Assembly: GCF_000308695.1 (NCBI RefSeq)
Contig: NZ_BAGG01000052.1
Location: forward strand, 1 to 64,000
Reading direction: 5' to 3'
Source of the DNA: Nocardia takedensis NBRC 100417
Lineage (GTDB): Bacteria > Actinomycetota > Actinomycetes > Mycobacteriales > Mycobacteriaceae
DNA length: 64,000 bases
A model generated the notes under the pieces. That model had not been told where the DNA came from and did no database searches. It saw nothing but the letters and a program-made list of their open reading frames with translations. Made by a program: the position numbers and the translations under genes. Positions 28,595-35,199 of this stretch are shown one piece after another; the stretch's first letter is position 1; each line of letters starts with the position of its first letter.

Positions 28595-29487
28595 GACGCG
28601 GAGCGGATGCCGACCCGCTCGCCGAGCGCGCGCAGCACGGCTTCGTCGTAGCCGAGCGGCTCGAACGGCAGGAATTCGCGGATGCTCGCGTCGCGCACCA
28701 CGACCTCGTTGACCATCGAATCGACCAGGGAGCGACCGGTTCTGGTGTCGACGTCGGTGACCAGCGCCAGCCACAACGACGACAGGCGCGGGGAGAGCAG
28801 CGGCACCGGGACCACCGCGAAGGACCGGCCCTCGATGCGCGCCACGCGGCGCAGCATGTCGACGTAGGCCAGCACGTCCGGGCCGCCGATCTCGAAGGTG
28901 CGGCCCGCGGTGGCGGGGATGGCCAGGACACCGACCAGGTAGCGGATGACGTCGTCCACCGCGATCGGCTGGGTGCGGGTGCGCACCCAGCGCGGGGTGA
29001 TCATCGCGGGCAGGTGTTCGACGAGTTGGCGGGTGATCTCCCAGGAGATGCCGCCGTCGCCGACGATGATGCCCGCGCGCAGCGTCGTCACCGGCACGCC
29101 CGCCTCGCCGAGCAGACTCTCCACTTCGCGTCGGCTGCGCAGATGTTCCGACAGGTGGTCGGCATCGTCGCCGAGACCGCCCAGGTAGACGATCCGGCCG
29201 ACGCCCGCTTCGGCGGCCGCCGCGCCGAAGTTGCGCGCCGCCTCGGCGTCGCGGCGGCGGAAATCCTCGGTCGCCAGCGAGTGGACCAAGTAGTAGGCGG
29301 CCTCGCAGTCGGCCAGCGCGGCGCGCAGGGAATCCGGATCGCCGACATCGCCGCCCACCGGAGCGCCGCTGCCCCGGTAGCTCTCGGGATGCCTGGTCAT
29401 GGCCCGTACCTGGTATCCGGCCTCCTTGAGGGCCGGACACAGGCGTCTTCCGATGAAGCCGGTCGATCCGGCGACGAGCACGGTCAT
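28591..29487 (-). CDS. NAD(P)H-binding SDR-like protein (atypical SDR, NDUFA9-like)
   Basis: The 298-residue protein starts with the Rossmann motif TVLVAGSTGFIGRRLCPALKEAG (GxxGxxG) and has VYLGGLGDD in place of the usual YxxxK site, as in atypical extended SDRs that bind NADPH without classical catalysis. The C-terminal half ends with a helical region including DSMVNEVVVRDASIREFLPF, a feature of the DUF2867/NDUFA9-like group. Role is probably quinone or lipid-linked redox, but unproven. RBS GAGAGGAC precedes ATG 29487. It is cotranscribed with the CPBP protease gene. Confidence 0.82.
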   Translation of the reverse strand: MTVLVAGSTGFIGRRLCPALKEAGYQVRAMTRHPESYRGSGAPVGGDVGDPDSLRAALADCEAAYYLVHSLATEDFRRRDAEAARNFGAAAAEAGVGRIVYLGGLGDDADHLSEHLRSRREVESLLGEAGVPVTTLRAGIIVGDGGISWEITRQLVEHLPAMITPRWVRTRTQPIAVDDVIRYLVGVLAIPATAGRTFEIGGPDVLAYVDMLRRVARIEGRSFAVVPVPLLSPRLSSLWLALVTDVDTRTGRSLVDSMVNEVVVRDASIREFLPFEPLGYDEAVLRALGERVGIRSAS

Positions 29488-29584
29488 CGCGCGTCCTCTC
29501 CGTGGGGGGGATCCGTGGCGGGGAGTGGTGCTGTGCTTCCGTCACAGTACCCACCGCCGTCGCGGTACCCGGATCTCGCGCGCA

Positions 29585-29616
29585 ATCACACCCGGGGCTT
29601 GTCCCCAGGGTGTGAT
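29585..29616 (-). terminator. Terminator of the acyl-CoA dehydrogenase gene
   Basis: ATCACACCC (29585-29593) pairs with GGGTGTGAT (29608-29616), with an inner GGGG/CCCC stem around CTTGT and a single bulged A. It lies about 60 bases after the dehydrogenase stop. Confidence 0.75.
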
Positions 29617-29677
29617 CTGTGCACAGGCCGGCCCGGCGCGGCCCGAGAAAACGGGCCACCACCTGCGGTTCACCACC

Positions 29678-30823
29678 TCACAGACTGCGGGCGATGATCT
29701 CCTTCATGATCTCGTTGGTGCCCGCGTAGATCATCTGCACCCGACTGTCGACCCACATCCGCGAGATCGGGTACTCGGCCATGTAGCCGTAGCCGCCGTG
29801 CAGTTGCAGGCATTCGCTGGCCACCGACAGCGCGCGGTCGGTGGTCCACCACTTGGCCATCGCGACGGTGGGGATGTCGAGTTCGCCGTTGATGTGCTTG
29901 ACGATGCAGTCGTCGGTGAAGACCCGCGCCACGCGGGCCTCGGTGGCGACCTCGGCGAGTTTGAACTTGGTGTTCTGGAAACCGAAGACGGTGCGCCCGA
30001 ACGCCTCGCGCTCTTTGGTGTAGCGCAGGGTGTGTTCCAGGGCGGCCTCCATGCCCGCCACCGAACCGACGGCGATGATCAGCCGTTCCTGCGGCAACTG
30101 CTGCATGAGCTGGACGAAGCCCTGGCCCTCGGCGTCGCCGAGCAGGTTGGCCACCGGGACGCGCACGTCCTCGAAGAACAGTTCGGAGGTGTCCTGGCCC
30201 TTCTGGCCGATCTTGTCCAGCACGCGACCGCGGCGGAAGCCGGGGCGGTCGGCCTCGACCAGCACCAGGCTGATGCCCGCCGCGCCCTGGGTGCTGTCGG
30301 TCTTGGCGACGACGATGATCAGGTCGGCCTGCGCGCCGTTGGTGATGAAGGTCTTGGAGCCGTTGACGACGTAGTCCTCGCCGTCGCGCACCGCTTTGGT
30401 CTTGACGTTCTGCAGGTCCGATCCGGTGCCGGGTTCGGTCATCGCGATCGCGCCGACGACCTCGCCGGAGGCCATCTTGGGCAGCCAGTGCCGCTTCTGC
30501 TCCTCGGTGCCGTAGGCGAGCAGGTAATGGGCGACGATGCCGTTGTGCAGGCTCTGGCCCCACGCGGTGTCCACGACCCGGGCCTGCTCCTCGATCAGGA
30601 CCGCCTCGTGCGCGAAAGTGCCGCCGCCGCCACCGTATTCCTCGGGGATGGACAGGCACAGCAGGCCGAGTTCGCCCGCCTTGGTCCACAAGTCCCGGTC
30701 GACGTGGTGCTGCTGGAGGTAGCGGTCGATGTTGGGGGCGACCTCCTTGTCGTAGAACGCGCGCGCGAGGTCGCGCAGCGCGTCGAGGTCGTCGTTCATC
30801 CAGGGCGACCGGTGGGCGGTCAT
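29678..30823 (-). CDS. Acyl-CoA dehydrogenase
   Basis: The 381-residue flavoenzyme introduces a double bond between C2 and C3 of acyl-CoA. ATG 30823 has AAGGAG at 6-7 bases; an upstream in-frame ATG is not needed. Visible are AIAMTEPGTGSDL (FAD-binding), SKTFITNGAQADL, ERLIIAVGSVAGME, FGFQNTKFKLAE and the catalytic-base region MIYAGTNEIMKEIIARSL, where Glu follows GTN. Length is standard. The divergent TetR gene begins 133 bases away and probably regulates it. Chain-length specificity cannot be read from sequence. Confidence 0.94.
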   Translation of the reverse strand: MTAHRSPWMNDDLDALRDLARAFYDKEVAPNIDRYLQQHHVDRDLWTKAGELGLLCLSIPEEYGGGGGTFAHEAVLIEEQARVVDTAWGQSLHNGIVAHYLLAYGTEEQKRHWLPKMASGEVVGAIAMTEPGTGSDLQNVKTKAVRDGEDYVVNGSKTFITNGAQADLIIVVAKTDSTQGAAGISLVLVEADRPGFRRGRVLDKIGQKGQDTSELFFEDVRVPVANLLGDAEGQGFVQLMQQLPQERLIIAVGSVAGMEAALEHTLRYTKEREAFGRTVFGFQNTKFKLAEVATEARVARVFTDDCIVKHINGELDIPTVAMAKWWTTDRALSVASECLQLHGGYGYMAEYPISRMWVDSRVQMIYAGTNEIMKEIIARSL

Positions 30824-30874
30824 CGAGGCTCCTTCGGCTCGGTCGGGCACGGTCCCGATCCCGGCACATAGTTG

Positions 30875-30886
30875 TAACTGGGGTTA
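30875..30886. promoter_or_regulatory. TAAC/GTTA inverted repeat in divergent promoter
   Basis: TAACTGGGGTTA is a 4-bp inverted repeat with a 4-bp spacer midway between the divergent acyl-CoA dehydrogenase and TetR genes. Short AT-rich TAAC/GTTA half-sites are typical TetR operators, so it is a candidate. Confidence 0.4.
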
Positions 30887-30955
30887 GCGGGTACAGTGTG
30901 TCCCAGTGGGGTCCGGTTGGCAAGGGCTGGGGTGCGGGCGCTCGGGTCGGCTACC

Positions 30956-31627
30956 GTGACGGCCGTGGCCGAGACTCGCTGGACCGACAACGCCGCCACC
31001 AGGCGCTCCGGGACGCGCGGCGGGGACCGTCGGGAAGCGATCCTCGACGCCGCCGTCGCCGCGATCGAGGATTTCGGTCCCGACGCGCTGACCGGGCAGA
31101 TCGCCGATCGCGCCGGACTCAACCGGCCGCACTTCTACCGGCACTTCGCCAGCAAGGAAGAACTCGACCTGGCCGTGGCGCGGCGCGCGCACGAGGAGTT
31201 GACCCGGCGTATCCGCGCGGCGCTCGCGGTGGACGGCACGCCGCTGGACATCATCCGCGCGCCCGTGGCCGAACATGTCGCGTGGGCCGCCGAACATCCG
31301 AACCTGTACCGATTCCTGTTGGGGCGCAACTACCGTCGCGGCAACGACGACCCGAGTATCGGCGGCAGCGCCTTCGCCGCGGAGATCTCGGCGGCGGCCT
31401 CGCGCTACATTCCCCGCTTCGGCGCGGATCGGGCGGCGGCCGATCGCCTGGTGGTCGCGCTGCTGGGCATGATCGACGCCTCGGTGCGGTGGTGGCTGAC
31501 CCACCGCGAACCCGACCAGGCTGCGTTGGTGGATCTGCTGGTGGCCGAGTCCTGGCTGCTCATCGACCGTCGCCTGCGCGCGCTGGGTCTGACCCTCGAC
31601 CCGGAGGCCGCCCTGCCGCGACCGTGA
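30956..31627 (+). CDS. TetR-family regulator, divergent to acyl-CoA dehydrogenase
   Basis: The 223-residue regulator has an N-terminal TetR helix-turn-helix (REAILDAAVAAIEDFGPDALTG, then QIADRAGLNRPHFYRHFASK) and a C-terminal ligand domain with the TetR_C-like RWWLTHREPDQAALVDLLVAE segment. GTG 30956 is chosen over an upstream ATG 30896 because the latter adds residues without family similarity; GTG 30965 is also possible. Divergence from a fatty-acid degradation gene suggests it is an acyl-CoA-responsive repressor of that gene. Confidence 0.85.
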   Translation: MTAVAETRWTDNAATRRSGTRGGDRREAILDAAVAAIEDFGPDALTGQIADRAGLNRPHFYRHFASKEELDLAVARRAHEELTRRIRAALAVDGTPLDIIRAPVAEHVAWAAEHPNLYRFLLGRNYRRGNDDPSIGGSAFAAEISAAASRYIPRFGADRAAADRLVVALLGMIDASVRWWLTHREPDQAALVDLLVAESWLLIDRRLRALGLTLDPEAALPRP

Positions 31628-31666
31628 TCCGGTGCGCGTTGGGCGGGGCGCGGGTGTAGGCTCCGA

Positions 31667-31684
31667 TATAAGTTCAGACTTATA
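31667..31684. promoter_or_regulatory. 18-bp palindromic operator for ArsR-type regulator
   Basis: TATAAGT-TCAG-ACTTATA is a perfect 7-bp inverted repeat, ending one base before AAGGAGGT, which is the ribosome site of the SRPBCC gene. AT-rich in a GC-rich setting, it is the form and position of an ArsR autoregulatory operator. Confidence 0.75.
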
Positions 31685-31699
31685 CAAGGAGGTAAGGCC

Positions 31700-32356
31700 A
31701 TGGCACTTCTGACCGATCCGCTCGCGGTCGCGGGTCTGGTGACCCGCGAGGTCCGCTCGGGTTCGCGCGCGGGCGACCCGACCAGGATCGCGGTCGCCCG
31801 ACGCACCTACCCGACCGATCGGGCCGACCTGTGGGCCGCGCTCACCGACCCCGAACGGATCCCGCGCTGGTTCCTCCCCGTCAGCGGCGATCTGCGCCCG
31901 GGCGGGCGCTACAGCCTGGAGGGCAACGCCTCCGGCGTGGTCGAACGCTGCGACGCCCCCGAGAGTTTCGCGGTCACCTGGGAGATGGGCCCGCAGATCT
32001 CCTGGCTGACCATCACCCTCACGCCGGACGGCGAGGGCACCCGCCTGGAACTGCTGCACGAGGCGCCGGTGGACCCGGAGTTCTGGACCCGGTACGGTCC
32101 CGGCGCGGTCGGCGTCGGCTGGGATCTGGCGCTCATGGGATTGGGTCTGCACCTGGCCTCGGGCGAACCGGTCGACCCCCGCGAAGGCATGGAATTCGCC
32201 ACCACCGTCGAAGGCATCGCCTTCGTGCGGGCCAGCGCCACGGGGTGGGCCGAGGCCGCCGCGGCCGACGGCGACGACGCGATCGCCGCGCACACCGCCG
32301 CCGAGAACACGATCGTGTTCTACACGACCGTGCCGGAGGCGGGCGACGAGTCCTGA
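31700..32356 (+). CDS. SRPBCC/AHSA1-like (polyketide cyclase) protein
   Basis: The 218-residue protein holds an activator-of-Hsp90-type (AHSA1/Smu440) domain: TYPTDRADLWAALTDPERIPRWFLPV near residues 36-62, GGRYSLEGNASG, and WLTITLTPDGEGTRLELLHEAPV. The C-terminal 70 residues are a helical extension common in actinobacterial members. ATG 31700 has a near-consensus AAGGAGGT site. The downstream ArsR gene overlaps by one base (TGATG). Such AHSA1/ArsR pairs are widespread; the ligand and physiological role are not known. Confidence 0.87.
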   Translation: MALLTDPLAVAGLVTREVRSGSRAGDPTRIAVARRTYPTDRADLWAALTDPERIPRWFLPVSGDLRPGGRYSLEGNASGVVERCDAPESFAVTWEMGPQISWLTITLTPDGEGTRLELLHEAPVDPEFWTRYGPGAVGVGWDLALMGLGLHLASGEPVDPREGMEFATTVEGIAFVRASATGWAEAAAADGDDAIAAHTAAENTIVFYTTVPEAGDES

Positions 32357-32754
32357 TGGCGCTCTCGGCGGGCACGGTCTTCGAGGCGCTCGGCGACCCG
32401 GTGCGGCGCGGCATCCTCGAGGTGCTCGCGGGCGGTGAGCTGGCCGCGGGCGGGGTTGTCGATGCCGTGCGCGCCCAGGTGGCGATCTCCCAACCCGCGG
32501 TCTCCCAACACCTGAAGGTCCTGCGCGAGGCCGGACTGGTGACGGTCAGGGCCGAGGGCTCGCGCCGCCTCTACGCCGTCGATCCGGCGGGCGTGGCGGC
32601 GGCGCGCGACTGGCTGGCCGAACTCACCCATCCGGTCCAGCAGTTCGCCCAACCGCTGGACGCGCTCGCCACCGAGGTCGCGCGTGGCCGGCGCGCCCGG
32701 CGCACGGGGCAGACCCCGGACGCCGGACAGGTGGGCGAGCGGCGGCTCGGTTAG
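32356..32754 (+). CDS. ArsR-family winged-helix regulator
   Basis: The 132-residue repressor has the ArsR winged helix: FEALGDPVRRGILEVLAGG, AISQPAVSQHLKVLREAGLV (recognition helix) and VRAEGSRRLYAVDP (wing), about residues 8-80. No Cys metal site is visible, so it is of the non-metal SRPBCC-linked type. Its start overlaps the SRPBCC stop by one base, so both are made from one transcript with the palindromic operator at 31667 upstream. The C-terminal tail is basic. mftC converges seven bases downstream. Confidence 0.88.
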   Translation: MALSAGTVFEALGDPVRRGILEVLAGGELAAGGVVDAVRAQVAISQPAVSQHLKVLREAGLVTVRAEGSRRLYAVDPAGVAAARDWLAELTHPVQQFAQPLDALATEVARGRRARRTGQTPDAGQVGERRLG

Positions 32755-32761
32755 CGCGGCG

Positions 32762-33949
32762 TCACAGGCGCAGACCCGCCAGCGGGCTGGTGTCGCAGGC
32801 GCGATCGGGGGTGATCGTGGTCGGTGTCGTGGAGGGCAGGCCCAGCGAGACCGTGGTGCGGCGGGCGGTGCGGGAGTGGTCCTTGTCCGGCAGCGGACGG
32901 TTGGCTCCCGCGCCGACCAGCGCGAGTTCGGCGTTGCCGCGCACGCATTCGGGGTCGGGGCCGTCCAGCGGCAGGCCGGTGAAGAACTTGGCCGCCATGC
33001 AGCCGCCGCGGCAGGAGTCGAAGGCCGAGCACTGGGTGCAGGCGCCGCCGGTCTGGGGTTCGCGCAGGCGGGTGAACAGCTCCGAGGAACGCCAGACGGT
33101 CTCGAAGCCGCCGGGTGCGCGGACATTGCCCGCCAGGAACTGGTCGTGGATGGCGAACGGGCAGGCGTAGACGTCGCCGACCGGGTCGATCAGGCACACC
33201 ACGCGACCCGCGCCGCACAGGTTCAATCCCGGCAGCGGCGTCGAGCCGAGGGCGTTGAGATGGAAGAAGGAGTCGCCGGTGAGCACGTTCTCGCCGTTGG
33301 CGACCAGCCAGTCGTAGAGGGTGCGCTGCTGATCCAGGGTGGGATGCAGGTCGTGCCAGACATCCGCGCCGCGGCCGGAGGGACGCAGGCGGGTGATGCG
33401 CAGTTGCGCGGCGAAACGATCGGCGATGGCCTTGAACTCGTCGAGTTGGGCGACGTTGTGGCGGGTCATCGCGACCGAGATCTTGAAATTCTCGAAACCG
33501 GCGTCGGCGAGATTCTGCATGGCCCGCATCGCGGTGTCGAAGGAACCCGCGCCGCGCACCGCGTCGTTGACCTCGGCGGTGGCGCCGTCGATGGAGATCT
33601 GCACGTCGACGTAGTCGGTGGCGGCCAGGCGGCGCGCCTTGTCGGGGGTCAGCCGTACGCCGTTGGTCGAGAACTTCACGCCGACACCGTGATCCACGGC
33701 GTAGTCGAGCAGTTCCCAGAAATCCGAGCGCACCGTGGGCTCGCCGCCGCCGATGTTGACGTAGAAGACCTGCATCCGCTGCAACTCGTCGATCACCGAT
33801 TTGCATTCGGCCGTGCTCAGTTCGCGCGGATCGCGGCGGCCGGAGGCGGACAGGCAGTGCGTGCACTGGAGATTGCAGGCGTAGGTCAGCTCCCAGGTCA
33901 GGCAGATGGGAGCGTCGAGGCCGTATTCGAAGTGCTCGACGAGTTTCAT
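32762..33949 (-). CDS. mftC: Mycofactocin radical SAM maturase MftC
   Basis: The 395-residue radical SAM/SPASM enzyme has the cluster motif CxxxCxxC in TYACNLQCTHCLSASG near residue 28, and SPASM auxiliary cysteines in LCGAGRVVCLIDPVGDVYACPF and CTQCSAFDSCRGGC. MftC decarboxylates and cross-links the C-terminal Val-Tyr of MftA. ATG 33949 has GGGGAAACC upstream; mftB ends 16 bases earlier. Length and order follow mycobacterial Rv0693. The tail after GAGANRP is Thr/Pro-rich. Downstream of it no mftD is found: the next gene is the convergent ArsR. Confidence 0.95.
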   Translation of the reverse strand: MKLVEHFEYGLDAPICLTWELTYACNLQCTHCLSASGRRDPRELSTAECKSVIDELQRMQVFYVNIGGGEPTVRSDFWELLDYAVDHGVGVKFSTNGVRLTPDKARRLAATDYVDVQISIDGATAEVNDAVRGAGSFDTAMRAMQNLADAGFENFKISVAMTRHNVAQLDEFKAIADRFAAQLRITRLRPSGRGADVWHDLHPTLDQQRTLYDWLVANGENVLTGDSFFHLNALGSTPLPGLNLCGAGRVVCLIDPVGDVYACPFAIHDQFLAGNVRAPGGFETVWRSSELFTRLREPQTGGACTQCSAFDSCRGGCMAAKFFTGLPLDGPDPECVRGNAELALVGAGANRPLPDKDHSRTARRTTVSLGLPSTTPTTITPDRACDTSPLAGLRL

Positions 33950-33965
33950 GGTTTCCCCGTTCTGG

Positions 33966-34256
33966 TCAGGACGCGGCGCGCAGGTGGATCGTGCCCGAGG
34001 CGCACAGCCCGGACAGGGCGTACAGATACCGCGGGTGGTCGGCCGCGGGCACCTCGGCCGCGGTGAGCGCGCTGTGCGCGTCGGGGTGCTCGGCCAGGGC
34101 GCGGACCACCGTGACCAGTTGTGGCGTCTTCAGGAAGGACAGTCGGCGGGTCGTGTAGTCGTAGACCAGCGCGCCGAACGGTTCGGGCCGCAACGACACC
34201 GACCCCGCCAAGGTGTAGGGCAGGGTCGGGTCGAAGGGGGCGGGGTCAGTAGACAC
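33966..34256 (-). CDS. mftB: Mycofactocin peptide chaperone MftB
   Basis: The 96-residue RiPP-recognition (PqqD-like) protein starts at GTG 34256, 11 bases inside mftA. It delivers MftA to MftC. The family segments TLPYTLAGSVSLRPEPFGAL and YDYTTRRLSFLKTPQLVTVV are present, followed by a C-terminal winged-helix-like YLYALSGLCASGTIHLR. Length equals Rv0692-type proteins. An upstream ATG at 34352 would run through the mftA sequence out of frame and is rejected. Confidence 0.93.
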   Translation of the reverse strand: MSTDPAPFDPTLPYTLAGSVSLRPEPFGALVYDYTTRRLSFLKTPQLVTVVRALAEHPDAHSALTAAEVPAADHPRYLYALSGLCASGTIHLRAAS

Positions 34257-34356
34257 CGCACATGCCGTCGATCGAGACCTCTTCGACGAGGACGTCCGCC
34301 TCGACGAGCGCGTCCTCGGCGGTGTCGACCTTCTCGCTGCCGGTCGCGTCACTCAT
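34246..34356 (-). CDS. mftA: Mycofactocin precursor peptide MftA
   Basis: The 36-residue precursor ends EVSIDGMCGVY, the invariant core of mycofactocin precursors, with the Val-Tyr pair that becomes the redox-active lactam cofactor. ATG 34356 follows AGGAGTGGCC. It begins MSDATGSEK and has the acidic leader expected for MftB binding. Its stop lies inside the start region of mftB, so translation is coupled. It is too short for standard gene calls and easily missed. Upstream lies a TGCCAT/ATGGCA inverted repeat. Confidence 0.96.
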   Translation of the reverse strand: MSDATGSEKVDTAEDALVEADVLVEEVSIDGMCGVY

Positions 34357-34370
34357 GGCCACTCCTCGCT

Positions 34371-34408
34371 ATGCCATCGGGAAAATGTGATCGTCAGCAT
34401 AATGGCAT
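34371..34408. promoter_or_regulatory. Spaced inverted repeat upstream of mftA
   Basis: ATGCCAT (34371-34377) and ATGGCAT (34402-34408) form a 7-bp inverted repeat with a 24-bp AT-rich spacer, just upstream of mftA. It is a candidate binding site for a mycofactocin regulator, though no MftR gene is adjacent. Confidence 0.4.
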
Positions 34409-34522
34409 CGAGTGACAAAATGGAAGAGCGGCGGCGCAAGCCACGGCCAAGCGGGCCGCAAGTAATGGGGCGCACGGTGATCGCACCGCGGGCATCCGGC
34501 CCGCCGCCCACCAGGAGTCACC

Positions 34523-35188
34523 GTGACCGAGTCCGCCACCCGGGCCGCCGCCCGCCCCGACGTCACCATGATGCGCATCGCGCACCGCGCGATGATCCAC
34601 GACGCCGCCCGCTTCGCCGCGCTCACCGCTCAGGTCGCCGCGGGTGCGCCGTGCCCGCCCGCCCGCGCCGCCGCCATCGCCGAATACCTGAACCTGCTCT
34701 GCGATTCGATCCACCACCACCACACCGTCGAGGACGAGCACATGTGGCCGATCCTGCTCGCGGCGGCCGGTCTGGCGATCGTGGTCGACGAACTCGAGGA
34801 CGACCACGTCCAACTCGACGCCCTGCTGCACACGCTGCGTGAACGGGCGAACGCGCTCGGCGCGCCGCACGCCGACCCGGCCTCGGTCGCCGCCGCCCTC
34901 ACCGAGACCCTCGACGCCCTCGCCGCACTGCTGCGCGAGCACATCGCCGAGGAGGAACGCGTGGTGTTCCCGGTGGTGGATCGCTATGTGCGCGTGACGG
35001 ACTGGGCTCGGGTGGAGAAAGCCGCGAAGAAGGGCGGCAAGCTGAGCTTCGAAGCGCCGCGCATCGCGCGCCACGCCGACGACGTCGAACGGGCCCGGTT
35101 GCTCGCCGAGGCCGGGCCGGTGATCCGGGCGCTGCTCGGCCTGATGACGCGCCGATTCGACAAGCGCGAGGCGCGTATCGCGGGATGA
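34523..35188 (+). CDS. Hemerythrin-domain protein
   Basis: The 221-residue protein contains a four-helix di-iron hemerythrin fold: His ligands in RIAHRAMIHDAARF and SIHHHHTVEDEHMWP (HxxxE), in LEDDHVQLDALLH, and the last pair in LLREHIAEEERVVFPVVDR. This matches the spacing of actinobacterial hemerythrin/HHE proteins. They sense or store oxygen, nitric oxide or iron. GTG 34523 is the start. It is divergent to mftA, the place usually held by mftR in mycofactocin clusters, so coupling to the cofactor is possible but only positional. Confidence 0.88.
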   Translation: MTESATRAAARPDVTMMRIAHRAMIHDAARFAALTAQVAAGAPCPPARAAAIAEYLNLLCDSIHHHHTVEDEHMWPILLAAAGLAIVVDELEDDHVQLDALLHTLRERANALGAPHADPASVAAALTETLDALAALLREHIAEEERVVFPVVDRYVRVTDWARVEKAAKKGGKLSFEAPRIARHADDVERARLLAEAGPVIRALLGLMTRRFDKREARIAG

Positions 35189-35199
35189 GGCGCGGGCGC

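Noticed and set aside
26757..29662. Very long minus-strand frames across 26.7-29.7 kb
   Set aside because: They join unrelated frames; only the parts belonging to the CPBP protease and the NAD(P)H-binding protein have family features.
32684..34066. 460-codon plus-strand frame opposite mftC and mftB
   Set aside because: Antisense shadow; the minus strand carries unmistakable radical SAM cysteines and MftA core.
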